Source of the DNA: Gloeomargarita sp. SRBZ-1_bins_9 | Lineage (GTDB): Bacteria > Cyanobacteriota > Cyanobacteriia > Gloeomargaritales > Gloeomargaritaceae | Reading direction: 5' to 3' | Length of the DNA: 64,000 nucleotides | Assembly: GCA_039794565.1 (NCBI GenBank) | Contig: JAUQVX010000009.1 | Location: forward strand, 1-64,000 | Shown: one piece after another, positions 1-8,456 of the stretch | Numbering within the stretch: the first letter of the stretch is position 1 | How the letters are laid out: each line of letters starts with the position of its first letter | The notes under the pieces: generated by a model | The model's database searches: none | Told to the model about the DNA's origin: nothing | Seen by the model: the letters and a program-made list of their open reading frames with translations, nothing else | Made by a program: the position numbers and the translations under genes

Positions 1-842
1 AGTTCATCCGCCAGCTCCTGCAGCACCCGGATCAAAGCCATCCCGGGCCGGTTCGTGGGCGCCGTTGCATCCCCTTCCTCCGGCACCGACACCGTCTGGG
101 CCCAATGGGGATTGCGACTCACCGGCATACTGGCGGCCCGACTAACAGCATTCTGCATCTCCAGCACCCCAATCGGCACATCCCGACTAAACTGGGGTAC
201 TCCATCCACCACAATATTAATCTCCGTGTTGTCGTAACCGATATCCACGACCGCCGCCGCCTCCCGTTCTGTAAACGTCTGGCGCAATTGCTCCCGCAGC
301 ACCCGCAACAGGGCAAAACTGGTAATCTCGACGCTGCGGACCGTCAAGCCAGCCTTCTGGGCCGCCTCCATATAACTATCAGTCGTTTCTTTACGGGTGG
401 CCGCCAGCAGCACCTCTACCAGCTCCTGGTCATCCTCCGTTCGGGACAACCCCAACCTCTGAAAGTCCAAGTCCGCTTCCTCGCGCGGGTAGGGCAAAAA
501 TAACGCCGCCTGCTCGTTCTCCACATTCTCCCGCAACTCCGCATCATCCAGCTCCGCCGGCAACTTCACCAAGCGGGTGACCGTCCGGTGAGCCGGAATC
601 GCCAGAGCCGCCCGTTTCGCCCGCATCTTGTGCTCCTGCAGCAGACTCTTAATCAGCTCCCCCACCCCGTCCGTATCCACAACCAAACCATCTTCCACGT
701 AGCCCTCTGGCATAGGTGCACTAGCCAAAGCCACCAGCTTCAAACCCTGCCGTGACCGCTGCAACTGAGCCACCTGCAACCGTACCGGGGCTATTTCAAT
801 CCCTACGCCAGCCGCACTACCCCTGAAAAGAAACGATGTCAT
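1..842 (-). CDS. pilM: Type IV pilus assembly protein PilM (partial, C-terminus beyond window)
   Basis: PilM is an actin-like cytoplasmic ATPase-fold protein that joins PilN/PilO at the inner-membrane platform of type IV pili. I translated the minus strand from the ATG at 842, which follows a GAGGG ribosome site. It opens MTSFLFRGSS, then GVGIEIAP (the first phosphate-binding strand of the actin fold), AIPAHRTVTRLVKLPAELDD and VVDIGYDNTEINIVVDG (second nucleotide-binding segment). About 280 residues are present without a stop, against a usual length of roughly 350-370, so only the C-terminal part is missing. The reading is fully open and typical of cyanobacterial PilM; pilN, pilO and pilQ would be expected just outside the window. 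Confidence 0.93.
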   Translation of the reverse strand, partial: MTSFLFRGSAAGVGIEIAPVRLQVAQLQRSRQGLKLVALASAPMPEGYVEDGLVVDTDGVGELIKSLLQEHKMRAKRAALAIPAHRTVTRLVKLPAELDDAELRENVENEQAALFLPYPREEADLDFQRLGLSRTEDDQELVEVLLAATRKETTDSYMEAAQKAGLTVRSVEITSFALLRVLREQLRQTFTEREAAAVVDIGYDNTEINIVVDGVPQFSRDVPIGVLEMQNAVSRAASMPVSRNPHWAQTVSVPEEGDATAPTNRPGMALIRVLQELADE

Positions 843-1071
843 ACACCCTCAACCATTAACCTAAATTTAACCTGACGTGTGAGGGCAATAACCTAATTAC
901 TCAAACCAGGCACCAGACCCGTAAATGCTAGCTCCTAAAAGCTGTAGGGAACGGAAAAACTAGGCTCTATTATTACATAAACCTTGCGGTTGCTGTAAAG
1001 TCCCTCGTAGCAAATTCTCACATCCCTTGTGCCGGTCCAGCAACCTGCATGGCGTCGGTGGTTGTGTTAGC

Positions 1072-1077
1072 TACAAT
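1072..1077 (+). promoter_or_regulatory. Possible -10 box for nfi
   Basis: TACAAT lies 30 nt before the GTG start of the endonuclease V gene, in the 264-nt gap separating it from divergent pilM. No good -35 sequence is visible 17 nt upstream, so this is a weak call. I see no other recognisable element in the gap. Confidence 0.3.
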
Positions 1078-1106
1078 GCTGCCAGTGGTTTCGTCCATGC
1101 TGGTCA

Positions 1107-1802
1107 GTGGCGGTTTTTCACTTACCCCCCGATTGGCCCACCACCCCTGAGGCCGCCCAGGCGTTACAGGCCCAATTGGCTGCCCAAGTACGCACCACCG
1201 ACGATTTGCCGCCGATTCATACCGTCGCTGGCGTGGATGTGGGGTTTGTGGAGAACAACCAAGTTGCCCGGGCCGCCATCGCCGTCCTCCGTTACCCCGA
1301 CTTGCAACTGCAAGACCAGGCCATCGCTTATTTGCCGGTGGACTTTCCCTACATTCCCGGGTTGCTGTCCTTTCGGGAAATCCCGGTCATTTTGGCCGCC
1401 CTCAACCAACTTACCCACCTGCCCGACCTGCTTTTGTGTGACGGTCAGGGCATCGCCCACCCCCGGCGCTGCGGTATCGCCTGTCACCTGGGGCTGATCA
1501 CGGACATTCCCGCCATCGGCGTGGCCAAATCCCGTCTGGTGGGCCATCACGCCCCCGTTCCCGACCGCCCCGGCGCCTGGCAACCCCTGATCGACCGCGG
1601 GGAAATCATCGGCGCGGCCCTGCGCACCCGCCCCGGCACCAACCCGCTGTACGTTTCCCCCGGTCACCGCATTAGCTTGACCACCAGCATCGCCCACGTC
1701 CTGAACTGCACCCGCCGCTACCGCCTGCCGGAAACCACCCGCCTGGCCCATAAACTCGCCTCCCGCCGCCCCACCCAACCCTACCAATGTGAACTTTTGT
1801 AA
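1107..1802 (+). CDS. nfi: Endonuclease V (deoxyinosine 3'-endonuclease)
   Basis: Endonuclease V cuts the second phosphodiester bond 3' of deoxyinosine and starts repair of deaminated adenine. The 231-residue protein has the family's motifs in order: VAGVDVGF with catalytic Asp44, the YIPG wedge near 82-85 followed by SFRE (Glu91), LLLCDGQGIAHPRRCG with Asp112 and His118, GVAKSRL near 158, and YVSPGHRISL near 197. Length is normal for bacterial Nfi. The start is GTG at 1107; the ATG at 1097 is in another frame. It is divergent from pilM and appears to be transcribed alone. Confidence 0.93.
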   Translation: MAVFHLPPDWPTTPEAAQALQAQLAAQVRTTDDLPPIHTVAGVDVGFVENNQVARAAIAVLRYPDLQLQDQAIAYLPVDFPYIPGLLSFREIPVILAALNQLTHLPDLLLCDGQGIAHPRRCGIACHLGLITDIPAIGVAKSRLVGHHAPVPDRPGAWQPLIDRGEIIGAALRTRPGTNPLYVSPGHRISLTTSIAHVLNCTRRYRLPETTRLAHKLASRRPTQPYQCELL

Positions 1803-1810
1803 CAAAAATG

Positions 1811-1838
1811 CCGTCAAACCGGCATGCCAGCTTGACGG
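1811..1838. other. Hairpin after nfi
   Basis: A perfect 7-bp stem (CCGTCAA / TTGACGG) begins 9 nt after the nfi stop codon. The loop contains the palindrome GGCATGCC. There is no U-tract on the plus side, so if it ends nfi transcripts it is not a canonical terminator. On the minus side a short T-run follows, but no minus-strand gene there would need it. Confidence 0.3.
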
Positions 1839-1885
1839 TTGGGGGATGGGGGGCTAAAGTAGCAATACCCGGGTATGAGTTGACT

Positions 1886-2194
1886 ATGTCAGACAAACAC
1901 AAGGTAACGGTTTATCTTTCTCCCGAACTCCATCGCCGGTTAAAGATTCAGGCGGCGGTAGTTGCGGAACCGATGTCGGCGATTGTGGAGCAGGCGGTGG
2001 CTTTTTACCTGTCCCATCCCCAGGTGGTGGAGGGCCATGGTGGTCAGACCCATGTGGTGCATCACTGTCCGGAGTGTCAAACGCCGGTGGTGTTACGGGA
2101 GGGGAATTTGGTGTCGGTCCAGGGTATGAGTGAGGCGGTGTTGCCGGACCCGGTGCCCAGTTTTGTTCCCCGCGAGGTGTTGATTCCCTGTTAA
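1886..2194 (+). CDS. Ribbon-helix-helix (CopG/Arc-like) protein
   Basis: A 102-residue protein starting MSDKHKVTVYLSPELHRRLK, the strand-helix opening of ribbon-helix-helix DNA-binding proteins, continuing SAIVEQAVAFYLSHP through the second helix. The C-terminal half carries a CPECQ motif and HVVHHCPEC, which may bind a metal, and ends FVPREVLIPC. I chose the ATG at 1886; an upstream in-frame ATG at 1808 would add 26 residues that do not look like family sequence and would start inside the nfi hairpin. The stop is 21 nt before ycf46, so the two are probably co-transcribed. The fold call is good; the target is unknown. Confidence 0.72.
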   Translation: MSDKHKVTVYLSPELHRRLKIQAAVVAEPMSAIVEQAVAFYLSHPQVVEGHGGQTHVVHHCPECQTPVVLREGNLVSVQGMSEAVLPDPVPSFVPREVLIPC

Positions 2195-2215
2195 GTTCGC
2201 TCAGGCGAGGCGCGT

Positions 2216-3733
2216 ATGTTGGATGAGTTGGTGACGTTGCTGAAGGCGCAGTACCCACTAATCTATGTGGTTACGCCGGAGGAGGAGCGGGCGGAGCAGT
2301 GGATTGTACAGGCGGCCCAGGAAACGCGGGCGGTACAGCGGGTTTTTACCTGGACGGTGACCCATGGTTTGTTGGAGTACGGTCACCCCCGCCACGCCAG
2401 TCAGCACCACAACACGGTTTCGCCGGAAACGGCTTTGGACTGGGTGATTCGCCACAAGGAACCGGGGGTGTTTATCTTCAAGGATTTGCACCCGTTTTTG
2501 GATTCGCCGGCGGTGAATCGGTGGTTGCGGGATGCGGTGGCTAGTTTCCGGGGCACCCGCAAGACGATTATTCTTCTGTCGCCGGTGTTGCAGGTGCCGG
2601 TGGAGTTGGAAAAGGAAGTGGCGGTGGTGGATTTTCCCCTGCCGACGCCGGAGCAGTTGGCCGAGGTGTTGAACCAGCAGTTGGTCCAGATGAAGCAGAC
2701 GCGGCTGGACAAGGCGACGCGGGAGAAATTGATTGCGGCGGCCCAGGGGCTAACGCGGGATGAGGCGGAAAAGGTGTTTCGCAAGGCCCAGGTGGTGGGG
2801 GGAGGGCGTCTGACGGAGGCGGAAGTGGGGATTGTGGCGGCGGAGAAGAAGCAGTTGATCCGGCGCAACGGCATTTTGGAGTACTTGGAGGCGGAAACGA
2901 CGCTGGATCAGGTGGGGGGGTTGGAGGAATTGAAGCGGTGGTTGCGGCAGCGGTCCCAGGCGTTTACGGAGCGGGCGCGGCAGTATGGTTTACCCCAGCC
3001 CAAGGGGATGTTGATCCTGGGTGTGCCGGGGTGTGGGAAGTCTTTGATTGCCAAGACCACGGCCCGGTTGTGGGAATTGCCCCTGCTGCGGCTGGACATG
3101 GGGCGGGTTTACGACGGTTCGATGGTGGGCCGGTCGGAGGCGAATTTACGCAGCGCCCTGAAGACGGCGGAGTCCATTGCCCCGGTGATTCTGTTTATTG
3201 ATGAGTTGGACAAGGCCTTTGCCGGGTCGGCGGGGTCAGCGGATAGTGATGGCGGCACTTCTTCCCGGATTTTCGGCACGTTTTTGACCTGGATGCAGGA
3301 CAAGACGTCACCGGTGTTTGTGATGGCGACAGCCAACCGGGTGGACAGGTTGCCGGGGGAATTCCTGCGTAAGGGGCGTTTTGATGAGATTTTCTTTGTG
3401 GATTTGCCCAACCTGGAGGAGCGCCGGGAGATTTTCCGTATCCATCTATCCCAGCGGCGGCGCGATATTGACCGGTTCGATTTGGATCAGTTGGCCCAGG
3501 TGACGGAGGGGTTTTCTGGGGCGGAAATCGAGCAGGCGGTGGTTGCGGCGATGTACGAGGCCTTTGCCCAGGACCGGGAGTTTACCCAGTTGGACATTAT
3601 TGCGGCGGTGAAAGCGACGTTGCCTCTTTCGCGGACGATGATGGAGCAGGTGACGGCCCTCCGGGATTGGGCCAAGCAGCGGGCGCGGCCGGCAGCGGCT
3701 TCAGTGGCGGAGTACCAGCGACTGGAGTTTTGA
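2216..3733 (+). CDS. ycf46: AAA+ ATPase, Ycf46 family
   Basis: A 505-residue member of the Ycf46 (slr0374-type) AAA+ family of cyanobacteria and red-lineage plastids. Residues 1-225 form the family's N-terminal domain, starting with LVTLLKAQYPLIYVVTPEE. The AAA+ module follows: Walker A GVPGCGKS at 269-276, Walker B ILFIDELD near 325-332, a sensor-1 region MATANRVDRLP, and the arginine-finger stretch LRKGRFDEIFFVDLP. Length and layout are normal. Slr0374 has been linked to inorganic carbon and stress responses in Synechocystis, but the molecular substrate is not established. It sits between an RHH regulator and ycf35. Confidence 0.9.
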   Translation: MLDELVTLLKAQYPLIYVVTPEEERAEQWIVQAAQETRAVQRVFTWTVTHGLLEYGHPRHASQHHNTVSPETALDWVIRHKEPGVFIFKDLHPFLDSPAVNRWLRDAVASFRGTRKTIILLSPVLQVPVELEKEVAVVDFPLPTPEQLAEVLNQQLVQMKQTRLDKATREKLIAAAQGLTRDEAEKVFRKAQVVGGGRLTEAEVGIVAAEKKQLIRRNGILEYLEAETTLDQVGGLEELKRWLRQRSQAFTERARQYGLPQPKGMLILGVPGCGKSLIAKTTARLWELPLLRLDMGRVYDGSMVGRSEANLRSALKTAESIAPVILFIDELDKAFAGSAGSADSDGGTSSRIFGTFLTWMQDKTSPVFVMATANRVDRLPGEFLRKGRFDEIFFVDLPNLEERREIFRIHLSQRRRDIDRFDLDQLAQVTEGFSGAEIEQAVVAAMYEAFAQDREFTQLDIIAAVKATLPLSRTMMEQVTALRDWAKQRARPAAASVAEYQRLEF

Positions 3734-3815
3734 CAGGCTTTTGGTCCTTCGGGGCCAGAAGGCTCGCCACAGCGAGCAGTAAACCCAACCAAGATGATCT
3801 CAGGAGGATAATCTC

Positions 3816-4169
3816 ATGTCTCACTTCAGCACCTTGCGGACCAAAATCACGGACGCCGAAGTGCTCAAGCAGTCCCTGCGGGACCTGGGCTTCCAGGTGA
3901 AGACCAACGCCGACGTGCGGGGCTACAACGGTCAACGGCTGCGGGCGGACATCGTGGCCGTGTTGGAAGGTGAATATGACCTGGGTTGGTCTCGCAACGC
4001 CGATGGCACCTTTGACCTGATCGCCGACCTGTGGGGGGTGGCCAAAAAGTACAACCAAACCGAGTTGATCAACTCCATCAACCAAAAGTACGCCATTAAC
4101 AAGACCCTGGCGGAAGTGAAGCGGCCTGGTCTGCAAAACGCCAACGTGAAGCTGGTGGTGCAAAAGTAA
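3816..4169 (+). CDS. ycf35: DUF1257 protein, Ycf35 homologue
   Basis: A 117-residue protein matching the Ycf35/DUF1257 family of cyanobacteria and plastids: MSHFSTLRTKITD at the start, then VLKQSLRDLGF, DIVAVLEGEYDLGWSRN and YNQTELINSINQKYA. Length is normal. A strong ribosome site (AGGAGG) lies 9 nt before the ATG. The 82-nt gap from ycf46 contains no clear promoter, so it may be read through from the ycf46 transcript. It is followed by a strong terminator. Function is unknown for the family. Confidence 0.92.
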   Translation: MSHFSTLRTKITDAEVLKQSLRDLGFQVKTNADVRGYNGQRLRADIVAVLEGEYDLGWSRNADGTFDLIADLWGVAKKYNQTELINSINQKYAINKTLAEVKRPGLQNANVKLVVQK

Positions 4170-4191
4170 CCATCACGGGCGTTCCCAAAGG

Positions 4192-4230
4192 AAGCGGGTT
4201 GGTTTTCCAGGTCCAGCCCGCTTTTCTTTT
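4192..4230 (+). terminator. Rho-independent terminator of ycf46-ycf35
   Basis: An 11-bp stem (AAGCGGGTTGG pairing with CCAGCCCGCTT, one G-U pair) with a 10-nt loop, followed directly by TTCTTTT. It starts 22 nt after the ycf35 stop. Confidence 0.9.
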
Positions 4231-4274
4231 AGGCACACAAAAACGTCGGGGAACTGGCCTGGATCAGGCTCCAA

Positions 4275-5578
4275 TTAACTATGGGGGCGGGCTAGTCGGT
4301 GGTTGCCAACTCCAAGATGCTGGCGGCCCCCACGTGAAACACATGGTCCTAAGCGGCAAACCAGGGATACTCCCAACTTATCCGGCATGAGCAAAATATC
4401 GCAGGCATCGAAGTGGAACCATTCCCGGTTGCGCACCACCCGCCGTCCGGTGTAATCGGGTACCCCCGGATGGCTCTTCATCCACTCGTCCACCGGGTCG
4501 TAGAGAACTGCTTGGTCCACAACAAACCGGCCAGCGCTTGCCGCATGAGGTTTTTCTAGTCGTCGGGGATGGTGGGGGAGATTACCATATCATAGAGTTC
4601 ATCCGCTTCCCGGCGGCGCTGGTCAAACAGGGCCGATCCCTGTTCAAGATGGAAGAGTCCCGGCTGGTCCCTCAAGGGCAACAGCACCTGCACCAATCCC
4701 TCCGCCAGCACATCCATCGAATAATGCACGCAGGCCTTAGTGCCCATCTGTTCCGGATTCACCGCCCGGCTATCCCCCTTGTAGCGATGAAAGGCATCTT
4801 TGACAAAGGGTTGGGGGCTGATCCGCTCGAAGCTGGTTTTGTTCTCGGTAAACGGTCAGTGGCCCCCCGTTGGCGCCGCTAAGTAGTCGGTCTCTAGCAG
4901 AGGATGCTCGGCCATCACCGTTTGGTGATTCAGTCCTTTTGAGTCCTTTGATCAGGGGCCGGCGTTGGTCTTGGGCCTCGGGCCAACTCCAGGTGTTGCG
5001 GAACCAGAGGGTCGGCATCAGGTGAATAGGCGCCGCTTCAGGACCCCGGTTTTCCGCCCGGATTTTGATCCAGATGTCCCGCGGCCCCGCCTTGACGTAC
5101 TCCACAAACCCATCAAAATAGCGGTCGTCGTTAAAGATGCTGGTGTCGAGCAGTTCATATTCCGGCTTAGAGGTCGAACGATGCCGGTTGGTGTGCACCA
5201 AATCTGCGGAGGGGAAAGGCCGCTGGGGATACTTGTAAAGGAATTTCATGTGGGCATGAGTTCTTAAGTAATACTCCTTGACGTCTTCCCCGTGATTGCC
5301 TTCGCCGTTGGTCAAGCCGAATAATTGCTCCATCAAGATGGGGTCTTGCCCGTTCCACAGGGTCAGGGCAAAGCAGAGTAACTGCCGGTTGTCACAGATA
5401 CCGCCTAACCCATCTGCCCCCCAGCGATAGGCGCGGGAGCGGGCCTGGTCATGGGTGAAATAATCCCAAGCGTTGCCCGTCTCACCGTAATCCTCCCGCA
5501 CCGTGCCCCACTGCCGTTCTGCTAAGGTCCCCACTATTTCCAGGAGGGTTCTGCTAACCATTGCGCCTCGGCGGTCAT
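4275..5578 (-). pseudogene. Decayed MGH1/GH63-like glucosidase gene
   Basis: Remnant of a large family of cyanobacterial 'glucosidase' proteins (MGH1-like, GH63-type fold, normally about 900 residues). From the ATG at 5578 the frame reads [14 protein letters not shown] and hits a stop; after a frameshift [36 protein letters not shown] and [10 protein letters not shown] are clear, up to [13 protein letters not shown]. The reading then drifts out of frame near 4900-4950, resumes as VNPEQMGTKACVHYSMDV near 4760, and again as RNREWFHFDACDILLMPDK near 4400, where WEYPWFAA appears in a different frame followed by a stop. The catalytic (alpha/alpha)6 core is largely deleted. At least four frame breaks and large deletions make it non-functional. 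Confidence 0.85.
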
Positions 5579-5689
5579 GATGGACTGTCCTTTTCTCTTA
5601 GGGGATTAGAAATTCCGAGCAGAATATAACCAATTTCCCGCCGAGATGCTGTAAAGAGGAGATTCAGAGTCGTGGGGTCTAGGCCGGGC

Positions 5690-5695
5690 TATAAT
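5690..5695 (+). promoter_or_regulatory. Putative -10 box of btpA
   Basis: A perfect TATAAT lies 27 nt before the btpA ATG in an otherwise empty 143-nt gap. No convincing -35 hexamer is visible at the usual distance. Confidence 0.5.
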
Positions 5696-5721
5696 GAAGG
5701 GGGCCAGCATACATCCTAGTT

Positions 5722-6606
5722 ATGGATTTGGCGCAGATTTTCGGCACGGCCCACCCGGTCATTGGCGTGGTTCACCTGCTGCCGCTACCGACATCGCCCC
5801 GCTGGGGGGGGAGCCTACAGGCGGTGATCGAACGGGCGGAACAGGAGGCCAGTGCCTTGGCCGCGGGGGGGGCTGACGGTATTATCATTGAGAACTTTTT
5901 TGACGCCCCCTTTACCCAGCACCAGGTGGACCCAGCGGTGGTCAGCGCCATGAGTTTGATTGCTCAACGGGTGCGGGCGCTGGTGGATTTGCCCTTAGGG
6001 ATCAATGTGCTGCGCAACGATGCCCTGAGCGCCATGGCCATTGCCACCAACGTAGGGGCGCAATTTATCCGGGTGAATGTGCTCACGGGGGTGATGGCGA
6101 CGGACCAAGGGTTGATCGAAGGGTGCGCCCATCGCCTATTGCGCTACCGGCGGGAGCTAGACAGTTCGGTAAAGATTTTTGCCGATGTCCTGGTGAAACA
6201 CGCCCGTCCCTTGGGGACCCCCAATTTGACGACGGCGGTGCAGGAGACGATTCACCGGGGGTTGGCGGATGGGATTATTCTGTCGGGCTGGGCAACGGGG
6301 CATCCCCCCACCCGGGAAGACTTGGAACTGGCCCGAGCAGCTGCAGGTGCGGTGCCGGTTTTAGTTGGGAGTGGCGCCAACCCGGATAATGTGGCCCATT
6401 TGTTGGCGGCGGCCGATGGGGTGATTGTGGCCAGTTGTCTCAAACGCAAGGGCCAAATCGATCAGCCCATTGACCCCCAACGGGTGAGTCGTTTTGTCCA
6501 GGCGGTGCGGCGCTGTCTGGAACCGCTCGATTCGCTGTCCAGTCATGCTTCCTCAGACCCCTCATTTACCCACACCTATGAGCAAGTTACGCAACCGTCG
6601 CCGTAG
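5722..6606 (+). CDS. btpA: Photosystem I biogenesis protein BtpA
   Basis: BtpA is a TIM-barrel, thylakoid-associated protein needed to stabilise the PSI reaction-centre proteins PsaA/PsaB in Synechocystis, notably at low temperature. The 294-residue sequence has the family pattern: VIGVVHLLPLPTSPRWGG near the start, ADGIIIENFFDAPF, GINVLRND, FADVLVKHARPLG, DGIILSGWATG and a C-terminal ADGVIVASCLKRKG. Length is usual or slightly long; the last 20 or so residues (SHASSDPSFTHTYEQVTQPS) are poorly conserved and overlap the next gene by 29 nt. The start ATG follows the TATAAT at a sensible distance. Confidence 0.92.
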   Translation: MDLAQIFGTAHPVIGVVHLLPLPTSPRWGGSLQAVIERAEQEASALAAGGADGIIIENFFDAPFTQHQVDPAVVSAMSLIAQRVRALVDLPLGINVLRNDALSAMAIATNVGAQFIRVNVLTGVMATDQGLIEGCAHRLLRYRRELDSSVKIFADVLVKHARPLGTPNLTTAVQETIHRGLADGIILSGWATGHPPTREDLELARAAAGAVPVLVGSGANPDNVAHLLAAADGVIVASCLKRKGQIDQPIDPQRVSRFVQAVRRCLEPLDSLSSHASSDPSFTHTYEQVTQPSP

Positions 6607-7486
6607 TACCCCCTGGTGGCAACGCCATTCCCATCCCATGATGGGCATCCTTGCCAGTATTGGGGCGGTAGAAACGGCCTATATCACCATCACCCACTGG
6701 TTGGGCGGCAGCGTGATTTGCCCGACCACTGGCTGCGACCAGGTGCTCAAGAGTGCCTACGCCCAGTTGTTCGGCATTCCCCTGTCCCTGGTGGGCTTTG
6801 TGTTTTACGGGGCCGTGGCGGTGATTGCCTTTTTTTTGGCGCCGAAACAGGATGAGGATTTCCCCTGGGCCTGGGCCTTATTTGCTCTGACCACGGCCAT
6901 GCTGGTCTCCAGTGGTTATTTCGTGTATTTGATGGCCTTCCCCATCGGCGCTTGGTGTGTCTACTGCGTGACGTCGGCCATTTTGAGTGTTTTGCTGTGG
7001 TTTTTGGCCACCTTTGGTCGCACCTGGCGGGATGTCGGGCAATTGTTGACCACGGCGTTGGTGGTTGGAGTGGTCGCCCTGCTGGGCATCCTGGCTGCTT
7101 ACAATGGTGTGGAGGCGTCTCCTGGTCAGGTCGGTCAAGCGCCGCCGCCGGTAACCACACGCTCAGGACCAGCGGAGATCGCCCTGGCCGAACACCTACG
7201 CAGGGTGGGGGCGCGGGAATACGGGGCCTACTGGTGTCCCCACTGCCATCAGCAGAAGCAACTGTTTGGCAAGGAGGCGGCGGCCAAAATTGATTACGTC
7301 GAGTGCGACCCCAGGGGTGTTAATAGCCAGGCGCAACTGTGCCAGGAAAAGGGCATCCGGGGCTATCCCACCTGGGAGATCAACGGTAAGTTGTACCCCG
7401 GTGTCAAACTGCTGGACCAACTGGCGGATTTGACGGGCTATCGCGGGCCGCGCAATTTTATCAACCAACCGGTGCTGTTGCGGTAA
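6578..7486 (+). CDS. VKOR-thioredoxin fusion (disulfide-forming oxidoreductase)
   Basis: Membrane enzyme that makes disulfide bonds in lumen or periplasm proteins by passing electrons to quinone, the cyanobacterial counterpart of DsbA/DsbB and plant LTO1. Taking the ATG at 6578 gives 302 residues. The VKOR domain has a conserved Cys pair (CPTTGC, 48 and 53) and the active CVYC at 127-130 among four or five membrane segments. The C-terminal thioredoxin-like domain has CPHC at 210-213, GYPTWEING and a further Cys pair. An ATG at 6545 is in frame too. The gene overlaps btpA by 29 nt, so the two are translationally linked and both affect photosystem assembly. Confidence 0.9.
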   Translation: MSKLRNRRRSTPWWQRHSHPMMGILASIGAVETAYITITHWLGGSVICPTTGCDQVLKSAYAQLFGIPLSLVGFVFYGAVAVIAFFLAPKQDEDFPWAWALFALTTAMLVSSGYFVYLMAFPIGAWCVYCVTSAILSVLLWFLATFGRTWRDVGQLLTTALVVGVVALLGILAAYNGVEASPGQVGQAPPPVTTRSGPAEIALAEHLRRVGAREYGAYWCPHCHQQKQLFGKEAAAKIDYVECDPRGVNSQAQLCQEKGIRGYPTWEINGKLYPGVKLLDQLADLTGYRGPRNFINQPVLLR

Positions 7487-7494
7487 GGTACCCT

Positions 7495-7623
7495 ATGACC
7501 AATAGCGAATTAGGCGGTATTAACGGGCGGCTGGATAGGTCGGAAACGGATGTCCGGGACCTGCAGCTGGAACTGAGAGCCGACCGGAAGAGCCTCAACG
7601 GCATGGTGCCTACGGGAGACTGA
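7495..7623 (+). CDS. Possible 42-residue protein, unknown
   Basis: An ATG 9 nt after the VKOR stop opens a 42-codon frame reading MTNSELGGINGRLDRSETDVRD then LQLELRADRKSLNGMVPTGD. Composition suggests a short charged, possibly coiled-coil segment, like the start of small cyanobacterial coiled-coil proteins. It could be the truncated N-terminus of such a gene. There is no strong ribosome site. Real expression is uncertain. Confidence 0.3.
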   Translation: MTNSELGGINGRLDRSETDVRDLQLELRADRKSLNGMVPTGD

Positions 7624-7643
7624 CTGTCCGGTAACCTGAACCC

Positions 7644-8456
7644 ATGGTTTCATCCTTTCCCCAAATCAGCCTGGGCCTGGTGTTGATCCTGACACTGGCG
7701 GGTTGTGCCGGCACGAACTGGGAGCGTTCCCTGGCGCCCGACCCCCGCCTCACCCCTACCCCCAGCCCTTCGCCAGTTGTTGAACCGAGTCCCTCACCGT
7801 CGCCGGAACCGGTGGCCCTCGCTGGTCTAGACCGCATTCCGGCAGCCCTGCAACCTTTGGTGCAAGATGTGATCAACCTGGGGGTCATTCCCGCCGGTGA
7901 GGTGCAGCTCGACCAGCCGGCGACCCGCCGCCAGTTTGCCCGCTGGTTGATGGCCGTGCAGCAGCGCCTGTACCGGGACCAGATCGAACGCCAAGTGCGC
8001 CCTGCCACTTTTGGCACCACACCGGTGTTTGCCGACGTGCCCCGTTCCGACCCCGATTTCACCCTCATCCAGGGGCTGGCCGAAGCCGGCATTATCCCCA
8101 GTCGTTTGACCGGAGGCAGTAGCGGACCCCTGCGGTTTGAACCGGACCGGTTCCTCACCCGGGAAACCCTGATCACCTGGAAGGTGAGTTTGGATATTCC
8201 CGGCAAATTGCCCACGGGCACGGTACAGGCCGTCACGGAAACCTGGGGTTTTGGGGATGCGGCGCAGATTTCTCCCCTGGCCCTGGGGGCGTTGGTGGTG
8301 GATTACCGCCGGGAGCCAAGCACTGTGCGTCAGGTCTGGGGCCGCACCCGTTTGTTTCTGCCCGATAAACCCGTCAGTCAAGCCCAGGCCCTGGCCGCCC
8401 TGTGGTTTTGTGGCACCGGTGATGCCCTGGTGACCGCCCGGGAGGCCCTCAAATAA
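7644..8456 (+). CDS. Lipoprotein with S-layer homology (SLH)-like domain
   Basis: A 270-residue exported lipoprotein. Residues 5-21 form a signal peptide ending in the lipobox LAGC (Cys21). A Pro/Ser linker (PTPSPSPVVEPSPSPSPEP) follows. Residues 60-270 resemble the SLH-containing lipoproteins common in cyanobacteria, with VQDVINLGVIP, ATRRQFARWL, PVFADVPRSDPDFTLIQGLAEAGII and FLTRETLITWK, the F-x-D-V...I..L...GI pattern of SLH repeats. Such proteins tether the outer membrane to the peptidoglycan. The stop overlaps the end of the convergent ylqD-like gene by 8 nt. Confidence 0.82.
   Translation: MVSSFPQISLGLVLILTLAGCAGTNWERSLAPDPRLTPTPSPSPVVEPSPSPSPEPVALAGLDRIPAALQPLVQDVINLGVIPAGEVQLDQPATRRQFARWLMAVQQRLYRDQIERQVRPATFGTTPVFADVPRSDPDFTLIQGLAEAGIIPSRLTGGSSGPLRFEPDRFLTRETLITWKVSLDIPGKLPTGTVQAVTETWGFGDAAQISPLALGALVVDYRREPSTVRQVWGRTRLFLPDKPVSQAQALAALWFCGTGDALVTAREALK

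Noticed and set aside
105-503. Open frame on the plus strand at the left edge
   Set aside because: It is antisense to pilM, whose translation is clearly conserved.
1164-1817. 217-codon minus-strand frame
   Set aside because: Lies opposite endonuclease V, whose motifs are complete; the product is Gly/Val-rich without family features.
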